6,554 nucleotides of DNA, taken from positions 1 through 6,554 of the forward strand of contig JAJYPA010000469.1 in NCBI GenBank assembly GCA_021795795.1. Reading direction: 5' to 3'. This document shows, piece by piece, positions 1 to 4,636 of this stretch. Origin of the DNA: Pseudomonadota bacterium (GTDB taxonomy: Bacteria; Pseudomonadota; Gammaproteobacteria; Halothiobacillales; Halothiobacillaceae). A program made the position numbers and the translations under genes. Each line of letters opens with the position of its first letter. Positions within the stretch are counted from its first letter, which is position 1. Under the pieces are notes generated by a model that saw only the letters and a list, made by a program, of their open reading frames with translations, was not told where the DNA came from and did not search any database.

Positions 1-121
1 CGCCATGTCGTCATCCTGTCTGTCGGAGGGCGGTGCGGTTAAAGCCAATAGACAAACTATGCATGTAGATCCGGTGGTCTAGGTACTGCGGACGCGGGTT
101 CAATTCCCGCCGCCTCCACCA
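1..121 (+). ncRNA. ssrA: tmRNA (ssrA), 3' part
   Basis: This is the 3' portion of transfer-messenger RNA, which with SmpB rescues stalled ribosomes and tags the nascent peptide. The 5' half and the tag reading frame lie left of the window. The sequence shows the conserved GCATGTAG block (61-68), a T arm with GCGGGTTCAATTCCCGC (94-110), the acceptor strand GCCTCC and an encoded ACCA ending at 121. These match the usual bacterial tmRNA 3' end. The gene is intact at its 3' end and is followed by a rho-independent terminator. Its last 14 bases are repeated at 6429-6442, so this gene is the integration target of the element to its right. An ordinary tRNA is unlikely because the upstream sequence matches the tmRNA pattern and not a tRNA anticodon arm. 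Confidence 0.93.
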
Positions 122-143
122 ATGACAGATGATAAGCCCCTGA
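108..143. repeat. attL: element boundary in ssrA 3' end
   Basis: This is the left copy of the element-flanking direct repeat. A 19-nt exact core, CGCCGCCTCCACCAATGAC (108-126), matches 6429-6447. One mismatch follows (A127 versus T6448), then 16 more identical bases (128-143 versus 6449-6464). The core starts in the 3' strand of the tmRNA T stem and runs through the acceptor strand and CCA into downstream DNA. Strand exchange presumably happens inside the exact core. Integration in this way leaves a full ssrA on this side. Confidence 0.9.
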
Positions 144-163
144 TATTCTGGGGCTTTCTTTTT
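134..163 (+). terminator. ssrA rho-independent terminator
   Basis: A hairpin with stem AAGCCCC (134-140) and GGGGCTT (150-156) and a 9-nt loop is followed by a T-rich tract ending near 163. It lies 12 nt after the tmRNA 3' end and terminates ssrA transcription before it enters the element. A diverged copy lies beyond attR, so the att duplication effectively carries a terminator at each end. Confidence 0.85.
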
Positions 164-176
164 GCCTTCCGGCCTT

Positions 177-200
177 CGTCTTGCTTCTGGTCTTACTTTG
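177..200. repeat. Left arm-type repeats (two 12-bp units)
   Basis: Two tandem 12-bp units, CGTCTTGCTTCT (177-188) and GGTCTTACTTTG (189-200), match the paired units at 6288-6311 at 21 of 24 positions and in the same orientation. A third right-end unit lies at 6267-6278. Short repeated sites inside both ends of an integrative element are the expected layout for arm-type binding sites of a tyrosine integrase N-terminal domain. Binding itself is inferred. Confidence 0.65.
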
Positions 201-236
201 GGATTTTGCTAGGGCGCTGCTCCCGATCCCGTCCAG

Positions 237-251
237 CCGTTACAGTGTCAC
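237..251 (+). repeat. Left subterminal repeat, copy 1
   Basis: The 15-mer CCGTTACAGTGTCAC is repeated exactly at 305-319, 68 bp away. Its inner part, GTTACA-G-TGTCAC, is an imperfect palindrome. Its first ten bases resemble, in inverted orientation, two sites at the right end (6328-6341 and 6391-6404). It may be a binding site for Int, AlpA or another regulator. Confidence 0.6.
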
Positions 252-257
252 AAGGCC

Positions 258-304
258 GAGAGGGGGAACGAAGGGAGGCGGGCAGTCAGCGGGGGCGGGC
301 AGGC
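258..304 (-). promoter_or_regulatory. C-rich, G-poor segment: possible rut or G4 region
   Basis: On the minus strand, the direction of all element transcription, this segment downstream of the last gene is strongly C-rich with few G, as in Rho utilisation sites. No minus-strand intrinsic terminator with a good U tract is seen between the stop at 366 and ssrA, so Rho-dependent termination here is a reasonable guess. On the plus strand it has five G runs of three or more (262-266, 273-275, 280-282, 291-295, 297-299) that could form a quadruplex. It lies exactly between the two 15-mer repeats. Confidence 0.35.
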
Positions 305-319
305 CCGTTACAGTGTCAC
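305..319 (+). repeat. Left subterminal repeat, copy 2
   Basis: This is an exact second copy of CCGTTACAGTGTCAC (first copy at 237-251). It lies in the stretch between the HGGxSTG gene and attL, which has no other gene I can support. The pair brackets the C-rich segment at 258-304. Confidence 0.6.
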
Positions 320-365
320 GATGCACCCCATGACGCACATGTACGCGAGAGAATGTAGGGATTTG

Positions 366-695
366 TTAGGATTTCCTGTGCCGTCCCCTTTCCAGAGCCG
401 CCAATGCCCGCGCTTGACCTTCTGGGGTCTTGGGTCCAGTGGAAGCGCCGCCGTGGTGCTTGCAACGGAAGCCCGCACCTAATCCTTGAGCGCGGCAAGG
501 CAATCCTGAGCGAGTGCGTGCGCCACAGATGACGCGGGCGCGTTGGACATCATACCAAGGCTTGTAGTCCTGTGTCGGCGCATTGGGCAGGCCAGCGGCC
601 CGGGCGCTGCGTTGCTCATGGGTGGCGCCGAGTAATGCCGAGTATGGCACCCCTAAGTGTCGCGCTATGAGATGTAATGCGTGTTTGTTCGCCAT
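366..695 (-). CDS. HGGxSTG zinc-motif protein, 109 aa
   Basis: This small basic protein ends with the motif HGGASTGPKTPEG (residues 81-93), preceded by CGARTRSGLPC (57-67) and RCKHH (77-81). C57, C67, C78 and H81 are candidate zinc ligands. Proteins with this C-terminal HGGxSTGP pattern recur in phages and mobile elements, but I know of no established biochemical role. ATG 695 is chosen because GGAGGTGG (699-706) precedes it at good spacing. A longer TTG-initiated frame from 752 would run back through a terminator and is rejected. The N-terminal 30 residues contain a short helical stretch (ALHLIARHLGVPYSALLG) that could be helix-turn-helix-like, which is weak. It is the last gene of the element, reading toward attL, and is separated from the gene upstream by a hairpin terminator (709-730), so its expression may be attenuated or driven separately. 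Confidence 0.85.
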   Translation of the reverse strand: MANKHALHLIARHLGVPYSALLGATHEQRSARAAGLPNAPTQDYKPWYDVQRARVICGARTRSGLPCRAQGLGAGFRCKHHGGASTGPKTPEGQARALAALERGRHRKS

Positions 696-708
696 TTTCC
701 ACCTCCAT

Positions 709-730
709 AAAAAAGGGGCCGTTACGCCCC
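709..730 (-). terminator. Intrinsic terminator or attenuator before the HGGxSTG gene
   Basis: Read on the minus strand, GGGGC (730-726) and GCCCC (719-715) form a 5-bp GC stem with a 6-nt loop, followed by six T (714-709). The ribosome binding site of the next gene starts only about 3 nt after the U tract. Transcripts of the 199-aa gene should therefore mostly stop here, and read-through would be needed to express the last gene from the upstream promoter. Confidence 0.65.
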
Positions 731-758
731 GAAGTGCCCACATCCGCCGCAAAATCAG

Positions 759-1358
759 TTAATTGAAAACATCCGCCACGCGCAGGCGCAATCCGGTCGG
801 GGCAAGTAATGCAACATCAAAACTCTGGCTCGAACCGCTGCCCTGTGTCTGCAATCGCGTCCGGGGGCGTTCCGGGTTCGGTATGCCCATCAAAATCGGA
901 TTGGAAGCTGCACGTGCCTCGATGAACATGTCGTGTTGGGTGCCTTCCCGTGCCGCCGCTGCCACCGCATACCGGGCACCCCGCCAAGATTCAACGGCAT
1001 CCTGTGCGGCCTGTAGCGCGTCCCTGGCCTTCTGACTGGCTGCTTTGGCTGCATCGGTTGCGGCTGAATGAGCGGCGACCAGCGCGGCGGCTCTATCGGC
1101 AAGTTCGCGTATCTCCACCTCGTGCATGTGGTGCGCGGCATCGGCAAGGGCCAGTGCAGCCATTTCCAGCCGGGTGCTTGCGGTCTCGAGTGCGGTGGTC
1201 GCCGATACGATAGCCGGGTCATCAGGTTTCGCGCCAGCGCGGGAAGCATTGATAAGTGCCTGATTTTTAGCTTCTTTGGCGGCATCCAAGTCCTTCTGAG
1301 CGAGTTGCTCGGCGGTCAGTGCGCGGTCGTGCGCGGCTTTTGCTTCTGCGAAGTTCAT
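759..1358 (-). CDS. Alanine-rich coiled-coil protein, 199 aa, unknown
   Basis: I do not recognise this protein. Residues 2-130 are rich in Ala, Glu, Lys, Gln and Asp with heptad-like spacing and almost no proline except around residue 45, so a long helical coiled coil is likely. Residues 145-199 differ: they are richer in Pro, Gly and Ser (MGIPNPERPRTRLQ, then a GSGSSQS linker) and end in a hydrophobic tail with LRLRVADVFN. There is no cysteine, signal peptide or membrane segment. ATG 1358 is supported by GGGAG about ten bases upstream and by an ATGA overlap with the 55-aa gene. It is followed by an intrinsic terminator. The role could be structural or scaffolding, or an anti-host or helper-interference factor; that is speculation. 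Its low-complexity composition makes similarity searches unreliable. Confidence 0.8.
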   Translation of the reverse strand: MNFAEAKAAHDRALTAEQLAQKDLDAAKEAKNQALINASRAGAKPDDPAIVSATTALETASTRLEMAALALADAAHHMHEVEIRELADRAAALVAAHSAATDAAKAASQKARDALQAAQDAVESWRGARYAVAAAAREGTQHDMFIEARAASNPILMGIPNPERPRTRLQTQGSGSSQSFDVALLAPTGLRLRVADVFN

Positions 1359-1522
1359 AGTGTCGGTACTCCCATTTTGCGAAGGTGGGCGCTCTGTTGT
1401 TCCGGGGTCATTTCCCGGAAAGGTGTCTCTTGCCGCTGGCGTGCGCGGGCCTTGAGCACGCTTTCAAGTTCAGCCGGGGTCAGTTCCGCGGTGACTTTTT
1501 CAGGGTTGGATGGTGTTTTCAT
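1355..1522 (-). CDS. Small overlapping protein, 55 aa, unknown
   Basis: This short gene overlaps both neighbours and fits the operon. ATG at 1522-1520 starts MKTPSNPEKVTAELTPAELE, and the frame stays open to TGA at 1357-1355. It overlaps the end of the 67-aa gene by 23 nt and the start of the 199-aa gene by an ATGA. AGGAAG (1535-1540) lies 12 nt upstream of the start, a little far, so translational coupling to the upstream gene is likely. The product is charged and helical with a central FREMTPEQQSAHLRK stretch. That stretch resembles FSKMTLEEQARQGHR in the preceding 67-aa protein. No known family is recognised. Exact fit of both boundaries argues strongly that it is real. Confidence 0.75.
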   Translation of the reverse strand: MKTPSNPEKVTAELTPAELESVLKARARQRQETPFREMTPEQQSAHLRKMGVPTL

Positions 1523-1703
1523 AGTGGCGTTTTGCTTCCTCGAATATCAAGTGCTCGATCTGCCCGCGTAGGGTGCGGTGGCCCTGTCGTGCCTGTTCCT
1601 CAAGTGTCATCTTGGAAAATGCGCTGATCTCAGTTGCCAGCTTGACGATTTCGCCCTCGGCCCTGAGCCGGGCGCGTCTGGCCTGCATGTATGCTGCCGT
1701 CAT
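1500..1703 (-). CDS. Small helical protein, 67 aa, unknown
   Basis: This is the first gene of the second transcription unit. The product is charged and predicted helical, with the stretch FSKMTLEEQARQGHRTLRGQ (residues 29-48), and I cannot assign it to a family. ATG 1703 is chosen over an in-frame ATG at 1727 for two reasons. GGGGGTAG lies at ribosome-binding distance upstream of 1703. A perfect TATAAT at 1738-1743 would place the transcript start near 1731, leaving almost no leader for 1727. The gene end overlaps the 55-aa gene. Small size and position right behind its own promoter would suit a regulator or a small effector, but no DNA-binding motif is clear. Confidence 0.78.
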   Translation of the reverse strand: MTAAYMQARRARLRAEGEIVKLATEISAFSKMTLEEQARQGHRTLRGQIEHLIFEEAKRHYENTIQP

Positions 1704-1737
1704 AGTTTCTACCCCCATAGAGTGCATCTAGTGAATA

Positions 1738-1765
1738 ATTATACAGTAGTTACAAAAGCACGCAA
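1738..1765 (-). promoter_or_regulatory. Promoter of the second unit, with ACTGTAT at -10
   Basis: On the minus strand, TTGCGT (1765-1760) and a perfect TATAAT (1743-1738) are 16 nt apart, with predicted start near 1731, about 28 nt before ATG 1703. ACTGTAT (1747-1741 on the minus strand) overlaps the -10 box and matches the arms of the inverted repeat at 5008-5029. A wider imperfect palindrome spans 1730-1747, centred on the -10. A repressor bound there would block the promoter. The -35 lies inside the terminator stem of the preceding operon. Confidence 0.6.
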
Positions 1766-1819
1766 GGTTGTTTTTATAGGGCGGGTGCTATGGTTGCCCA
1801 CCCCGCCCGGCTTGCGTGC
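1754..1819 (-). terminator. Nested hairpin ending the alpA operon
   Basis: Read on the minus strand, a perfect 9-bp outer stem, GCACGCAAG (1819-1811) with CTTGCGTGC (1766-1758), encloses an inner stem, GGGCGGGGTG (1808-1799) with CACCCGCCC (1787-1779), that has one bulged G. The stop codon of the 63-aa gene lies in the inner loop. TTTTG follows the outer stem (1757-1753). This probably acts as the operon terminator, though the U tract is short. The structure is unusually large and asymmetric. Confidence 0.55.
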
Positions 1820-1979
1820 ATCCTAGGGCAAATCTGGGGGCTTCCTGAGCGTTTTGGCGATGGGGTGCCGGTGCAGGTTCCCGCGCCTTGCGCTCTGCTT
1901 CCAGTTCCGAAGGCGTGCGGGATAACAGCTTGATCCACCATGACAGCGGTGCAGGGCGAATTGGCGGGATGGGGTTCAT
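1788..1979 (-). CDS. Small proline-rich protein, 63 aa, unknown
   Basis: This is the last gene of the alpA operon. ATG 1979 overlaps the TGA of the preceding gene as ATGA, so the start is well supported and translation is probably coupled. The product begins MNPIPPIRPAPLSWWIKLLS, then has a charged helical stretch (SELEAERKAREPAP) and a low-complexity tail. A WW-containing amphipathic segment near residues 12-20 could touch a membrane or a partner protein, but there is no true transmembrane helix. No family is recognised. Short proteins of this kind next to primase modules are often poorly conserved, so loss of function would be hard to see. Its stop lies inside the terminator-like hairpin. 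Confidence 0.65.
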   Translation of the reverse strand: MNPIPPIRPAPLSWWIKLLSRTPSELEAERKAREPAPAPHRQNAQEAPRFALGCTQAGRGGQP

Positions 1980-2290
1980 TGCAGATCCATCAGTCGGCGA
2001 AGGATTACGCCATGTTCAGAAGGGGTCAGGTCCGGCATCCCCTCGAATCCGGCAATGTCATCCCAGCCCCGATCCGGGGGCAGACTGTCCTCCGTCTGAA
2101 TCGCCAGACGCTCCTCGATGTCGTAATCGTCCGGGGCGGGGGGGGATAGCAGCGTCAGAAGCGCGGCCTTGTGCTCACGAATGGCAGGTATCAGGCGGCT
2201 GGGGACGGCTCGGAACTTGAGCCGGTCGCCGTCCCTCCAGATTTCACCATCTACCTGCTCGATCTCGGCCAGCAGGGTGGCGGGGGTCAT
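1976..2290 (-). CDS. TubC-N-like docking-domain small protein, 104 aa
   Basis: The N-terminal half (MTPATLLAEIEQVDGEIWRD, then GDRLKFRAVPSRLIPAIREH, then KAALLTLL; residues 1-48) follows the pattern of the TubC N-terminal docking domain: a helix, an 'x-W-x-x-G-D-R-L-x-F-R-A' beta hairpin, a Pro-containing turn and a final 'HKxxLLxLL' helix. This fold was defined as a protein-protein docking module in NRPS/PKS lines, but similar stand-alone domains occur beside replication genes of mobile elements. The C-terminal half is acidic (PDDYDIEERLAIQTEDSLPP) and likely flexible. ATG 2290 overlaps the DUF3987 stop (ATGA), so it probably partners with, or is made in ratio to, the DUF3987 protein. An eight-C run (plus strand G at 2138-2145) lies near codon 50. 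Domain call is by eye. Confidence 0.75.
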   Translation of the reverse strand: MTPATLLAEIEQVDGEIWRDGDRLKFRAVPSRLIPAIREHKAALLTLLSPPAPDDYDIEERLAIQTEDSLPPDRGWDDIAGFEGMPDLTPSEHGVILRRLMDLQ

Positions 2291-3975
2291 AGCTCACCAT
2301 CCGTAGGGGTGTCGTCGTCTGAAAAAACATCTTCACAAACGCCAGAAGGCACCCGATTAAACCTATTTAATTGCTCCTTGGGGGGTTTAGTAGGTTTAAT
2401 CGGTTCATGTTTTGCGTTTATGCTGTGAATTTTTGGATTCACGGCATACCCCTTGCGGGGTCGTCCAGGGGTGGGCATCTCCGGCTTCGGGAGTGGTCGC
2501 ACCCATCCGGTAGACTCCAGGAACTCCAGCGCGGCCACAATCTCCCTTGGCGATCCCAGCCCTGACCATCCCTTGCGCTGAACATCTGCGGTGGTGAACG
2601 GGTCCGGCAATTTCCGTTGCAGCAGCGCCTCGCTCAACTTCTGCGCGGCTCTGACCTCCGGGTGCATCCATAAGTGATACACGCGCTTTGCATGAGCGCC
2701 GAGAAAATCCGCCCAGGCAATCGCCTTGAGCATCGGGCCTTCACGAACCGGGCCTATGATCCCACCTGCATCTGCGCGCTCGGCCATGTCCAGAATAAGG
2801 GCCAGCCCAGCCACCAGCTTTTCATATTTTCCGAAGTGCTCCTGTAGAACCGGCTGACAGGCGGGCATGATCTCCGTCTGTAGTCTGGTATCCCACGCGA
2901 TGAAGGCTTGAGCGGCTGCGGGGGATAGCCTGAATGAAGGGGTCCGCCGGAACTGGTCGGCAGGCTCCGCACCCCATGCGCCGATAAAGTCGTCGTCGTC
3001 CAGTACCTCGAAGATATGATAAACGGCATCCCTCAAGCCCTTGTCGGGCAGCGTGTCCCGCCACTCGAACCCCAGAGAGTCCGGCCACACCATCAACTGA
3101 AAACGGGCCAGCAGTCCATCATTGCCCACGTCCCTGGATGCCCCGTCTAGGTACTTCTCCAGCCGTTCGGGTTGGATACCGCCCAGCACTGACAGCGCCA
3201 GATTGGGGATATACAGGGAGCCTCTGGCGATGCGGTCCACCTCGTGCCCATCTGTGCCGTTCCACGCCTCCAGGTAAAAGGCGCGGTCGGATTCATGGCC
3301 AGATTTATCGAAGGAAGTCAGCAGCCCGGCTAATTCGTCCCGCTCGGTCAGCAGCCCTTGGGGATTCTCCACCAGCAGGTCGCCCAGCTTCTCGATGGTG
3401 CTGTCGTTGGTGGTGTACCGCTTGAGCGTAGGCGCTTGCGGCTTGGATTCCTTGAGGGCGGCTATACGGGCCTTTGCAGCATCGACACCTTCGTCGTCGG
3501 CCTTGTCTGCGGCTTTCGCCATCGCCTTCTTCGCTGCGGTCATCATTACCTCGAACTGCTCAACCTCCCCCTGATACGCTTCCATCGCCTTGGCGTGCTT
3601 CTCTCGCGCCTTCGCTGCAAGGTACTTGAGCGGCTTTGTACCATCGGCCATAGAGGGAGATTTCTTTTTGCTCGGCGGTGCGATGATTGCACCCCAGAGA
3701 TTAGGGACCACAATCCAGTCGTCCAATAGCTTGGGCCTGACTCCGCACCTTGCGCCGATCAACGCGCCAAGACTCACCAGCAGGGAGACGGCGACAAACT
3801 CCGGCGGCGCTACCTTGCGATGCGCGGCGTCCATGACGTACCCGGTAAGGGGTGCGGGTAACAGCTTCTCCACGTCCATCTGCGGTACGGATGGCAAGTC
3901 TGATCCGATCCGCTCAGGGGTAGGCCATTCGCCGTCCACGGCGGCGGCTTCTGCTTCTGCGTCAAAGTCTCTCAT
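2287..3975 (-). CDS. DUF3987 (YfjI-type) replication-associated protein, 562 aa
   Basis: This is the largest gene and probably the element's replication ATPase/helicase-like protein. The family match rests on the block TERDELAGLLTSFDK (210-224), RAFYLEAWNG (231-240), DRIARGS (247-253) and LSVLGGIQPE (261-270), which is typical of DUF3987. A P-loop-like segment, GAIIAPPSKKKSP (95-107), lacks the second glycine of a classical Walker A but keeps Lys-Ser-Pro. RDE (212-214) fits Walker B, and R291 in DGLLARF may be an arginine finger. A Lys/Ala-rich coiled coil (about 118-175) is inserted between the two motifs. Residues 459-493 look like a winged helix. The C-terminal tail is low-complexity and basic then acidic. 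ATG 3975 overlaps the preceding stop (ATGA). The gene is full length. Biochemical activity of the family is not firmly established. Confidence 0.9.
   Translation of the reverse strand: MRDFDAEAEAAAVDGEWPTPERIGSDLPSVPQMDVEKLLPAPLTGYVMDAAHRKVAPPEFVAVSLLVSLGALIGARCGVRPKLLDDWIVVPNLWGAIIAPPSKKKSPSMADGTKPLKYLAAKAREKHAKAMEAYQGEVEQFEVMMTAAKKAMAKAADKADDEGVDAAKARIAALKESKPQAPTLKRYTTNDSTIEKLGDLLVENPQGLLTERDELAGLLTSFDKSGHESDRAFYLEAWNGTDGHEVDRIARGSLYIPNLALSVLGGIQPERLEKYLDGASRDVGNDGLLARFQLMVWPDSLGFEWRDTLPDKGLRDAVYHIFEVLDDDDFIGAWGAEPADQFRRTPSFRLSPAAAQAFIAWDTRLQTEIMPACQPVLQEHFGKYEKLVAGLALILDMAERADAGGIIGPVREGPMLKAIAWADFLGAHAKRVYHLWMHPEVRAAQKLSEALLQRKLPDPFTTADVQRKGWSGLGSPREIVAALEFLESTGWVRPLPKPEMPTPGRPRKGYAVNPKIHSINAKHEPIKPTKPPKEQLNRFNRVPSGVCEDVFSDDDTPTDGEL
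2353..2403. repeat. 13-bp perfect inverted repeat in the DUF3987 3' end
   Basis: CCGATTAAACCTA (2353-2365) and TAGGTTTAATCGG (2391-2403) are exact reverse complements separated by 25 nt. They lie in the low-complexity tail of the DUF3987 gene, about 65-115 nt before its stop. The AT-rich arms stand out from the GC-rich surroundings. The loop, read on the minus strand, contains C6 and AAGGAG. It could be an mRNA hairpin tuning the downstream genes, a protein-binding site or part of a replication origin. No function is shown. Confidence 0.6.
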
Positions 3976-4406
3976 TGCACACCCCCGGCAGCGCGCAAGG
4001 CGTCGTCAATGCGTTCTTCCGCCAGCGCCAGCCGGTCCAGGGCGTCGGCATCCACGTCCTCGCCGTGGTTGATTGCCGCAACGATCAACCGGGCGACGGT
4101 GGCTTCATGCGCGATCCCGGCCAGTGCGTCCCGATGGTTGAACGGGCGGCGCATGGGGCCGGTGTTCGTTACCGTGTAACGGTCTCCGGGGAACAGGTCG
4201 GCCAGGGATAGGCCCATGGCGTTGACGATCTCGGCGGCTCCGCACCCCGTCCAGCATTTCAGCAGCACTTTGCCATCGTCGGCTTCCTTAATGCTCAGGC
4301 TTGGACGCTTGTCATCGTGGGCTGGACAGCAAGAAACCCAGCGATCAGAACCTGTTTTCTTCACGCGGTCGAGTAGAGGAAGAATCTTATCTATGGGGCG
4401 CGTCAT
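3972..4406 (-). CDS. Primase-type zinc-finger protein, 144 aa
   Basis: Residues 16-75 (KKTGSDRWVSCCPAHDDKRP and following, SLSIKE, KVLLKCWTGCG, LSLADLFPG) match the N-terminal zinc-binding domain of CHC2/P4-type phage primases, with C27, H30, C51 and C55 as ligands. That domain helps recognise template DNA at initiation sites. The protein ends after about 60 further, mostly helical residues. It has no visible TOPRIM or archaeo-eukaryotic primase palm, so it is not a complete primase by itself. It overlaps both neighbours by ATGA (start 4406, stop 3972), and the DUF3987 gene follows at once. Together they look like a primase-helicase module split over two polypeptides, or one that borrows a host or helper catalytic subunit. 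This gap is natural to the family arrangement and not an obvious truncation, since the operon overlaps are intact. Confidence 0.85.
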   Translation of the reverse strand: MTRPIDKILPLLDRVKKTGSDRWVSCCPAHDDKRPSLSIKEADDGKVLLKCWTGCGAAEIVNAMGLSLADLFPGDRYTVTNTGPMRRPFNHRDALAGIAHEATVARLIVAAINHGEDVDADALDRLALAEERIDDALRAAGGVQ

Positions 4407-4636
4407 TTTGCGCCTCCCAGTCGCACCAGGTCGGCACGGATGCGCGTCACCAATAACTCGCCTGCTTGCAATCCATCGGCGGGCAGATCGGCCATATCGT
4501 GCAGGTGCTTGGTCGCATAAAGCAGGTGGTGCAACGCTTTGAAACCTTGCGGAGATATGCGATCATGGGCGGGTTGGTTGATGCTGTGAGAAGCCTCCGG
4601 CTGGTCCCCGGAGGCTTTTTTATCAGTGGTGGTCAT
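4403..4636 (-). CDS. Small protein, 77 aa, unknown
   Basis: This gene lies between alpA and the zinc-finger gene, coupled to both by ATGA overlaps. ATG 4636 is chosen because it overlaps the alpA stop. An in-frame ATG further upstream at 4690 would run deep into alpA. The N-terminal 25 residues are polar and disordered-looking. The rest (PQGFKALHHLLYATKHLHDM and on to RIRADLVRLGG) is helical with a cluster of histidines, and could be a small helical bundle. No family is recognised. Codons 6-13 or so encode one face of a perfect 10-bp inverted repeat, which reads as a strong terminator on the opposite strand. The position suggests an accessory to replication or to AlpA control. Confidence 0.75.
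   Translation of the reverse strand: MTTTDKKASGDQPEASHSINQPAHDRISPQGFKALHHLLYATKHLHDMADLPADGLQAGELLVTRIRADLVRLGGAK
4591..4621 (+). terminator. Plus-strand terminator-like hairpin inside the 77-aa gene
   Basis: AAGCCTCCGG (4591-4600) and CCGGAGGCTT (4608-4617) form a perfect 10-bp stem with a 7-nt loop, and six T (4616-4621) follow on the plus strand. It has the form of a textbook intrinsic terminator, but for rightward transcription, where no gene is seen. It may stop antisense transcripts entering from the left, or end an unannotated plus-strand small RNA. In the sense mRNA the same stem forms 15-45 nt after the start codon. Confidence 0.55.

Noticed and set aside
122..358. Plus-strand open frame directly after ssrA
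   Set aside because: It runs through the ssrA terminator hairpin, the arm repeats and the G-rich segment, has no ribosome binding site and no sensible protein composition.
696..752. Longer TTG-initiated form of the HGGxSTG protein
   Set aside because: It would translate through an intrinsic terminator stem and its U tract. ATG 695 has a near-perfect ribosome binding site.
1704..1727. Upstream ATG at 1727 for the 67-aa gene
   Set aside because: The predicted transcript start near 1731 leaves almost no leader for it, while ATG 1703 has GGGGGTAG in place.
2754..3729. Several open frames on both strands over the DUF3987 gene
   Set aside because: They are shadows of a well-supported 562-codon gene in a GC-rich region, with no independent start signals or recognisable motifs.
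4168..4180. Palindrome GTTACCGTGTAAC inside the zinc-finger gene, similar to the left-end 15-mers
   Set aside because: It matches at 11 of 13 positions but lies in coding sequence and lacks a second copy nearby. Chance is a fair explanation, so it is not listed as a site.
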